Positions 63,897 to 64,000 of a stretch of DNA of 64,000 nucleotides are shown piece by piece. The position numbers were made by a program, and so were the translations under genes. Origin of the DNA: Streptosporangium sp. NBC_01755 (lineage in GTDB: Bacteria > Actinomycetota > Actinomycetes > Streptosporangiales > Streptosporangiaceae); NCBI RefSeq assembly GCF_035917995.1, contig NZ_CP109131.1, forward strand, positions 4,154,001-4,218,000, read 5' to 3'. Numbering within the stretch: the first letter of the stretch is position 1; every line of letters begins with the position of its first letter. The notes below the pieces were generated by a model. It worked only from the letters and a program-made list of their open reading frames with translations. It had not been told where the DNA came from and made no database searches.

Positions 63897-64000
63897 TGGC
63901 GGGGCGTGACCGGGGTCTCTTCCTGCTGCGCAGGTTCGCGGGCACCGTCGTCGTCGTCGCGCTGCTGTCGGTCGGCATGTTCGGCCTGCTCTACCTCGCC
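63896..64000 (+). CDS. ABC transporter permease, N-terminal part (DppB-like)
   Basis: Only the first 35 codons lie in the window: a basic start (AGRDRGLFLLRRFAGT) and a first membrane helix (VVVVALLSVGMFGLLYLA), as in dipeptide permease B proteins. The ATG overlaps the peptidase stop (TGATG). It continues beyond the window. Confidence 0.75.
   Translation, partial: MAGRDRGLFLLRRFAGTVVVVALLSVGMFGLLYLA

Overview
The window reads as chromosome of a high-GC filamentous actinomycete, most likely Streptosporangiales-like. The reasons are GC-rich codon use, many GTG and TTG starts with strong GGAGG sites, a conservon operon, an AfsR/SARP-type regulator, and the actinobacterial core order tRNA-Thr, tRNA-Met, rpmG, two hadA/hadB-type MaoC genes, murB. 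The family-level placement is an inference; no rRNA or other phylogenetic marker is present.

Layout. 0-3.8 kb is a scarred accessory zone. It holds a small HicA-like gene, an integrase C-terminal remnant, an oxidoreductase gene split exactly by an IS630-type element, and the 3' end of a group II intron. 3.9-10.7 kb (minus strand) is an operon of ammonium transporter, an uncharacterised membrane protein and a cvnA-cvnB-cvnC-cvnD conservon whose sensor kinase carries a tandem duplication in its tail. 10.7-12.5 kb holds gene fragments, an ECF sigma factor, and the left copy of a 181-bp direct repeat.

12.5-29.4 kb is a catabolic island. Two acyl-CoA ligases diverge from a crotonase gene; then come an IclR regulator, a complete TRAP uptake system, a MaoC pair, an acyl-CoA dehydrogenase pair, a Zn-ribbon/OB-fold protein with an Ltp2-like thiolase-fold aldolase, a LinB-like haloalkane dehalogenase and a secreted Ig-like protein. 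Together they could import a carboxylic acid, load it on CoA, desaturate, hydrate and cleave it by retro-aldol chemistry, with dehalogenation of a precursor. The second copy of the 181-bp repeat lies at 29.7 kb inside an intact LppX-like gene.

30.5-32 kb is a gene-poor stretch with a long inverted repeat. 32-33.9 kb is an ABC-F resistance-type gene with a possible leader peptide. 34-35.5 kb is a cluster of broken genes (serine hydrolase, SDR, ATP-dependent DNA ligase). 35.6-43.7 kb (minus strand) is a five-gene surface-polysaccharide operon: processive GT2 synthase, two double-anchored parallel beta-helix proteins, a third beta-helix protein, and a UDP-glucose dehydrogenase that would supply UDP-glucuronate. 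44.2-50.8 kb holds a decayed ECF42 sigma gene beside an intact YCII partner, two small unknown genes, the SARP/AAA/TPR regulator and a hemerythrin-like protein.

51.1-54.6 kb is a 3.4-kb integrated element in tRNA-Thr with intact att repeats, paired arm-like sites and a GntR regulator, but no integrase. 54.8-64 kb is conserved core: tRNA-Met, rpmG, the had-type dehydratases, a GT-A-like protein, murB, a manganese-riboswitch-controlled GDT1 transporter, a glutaredoxin-like protein, and the start of a peptide ABC transporter operon that includes an S9 peptidase.
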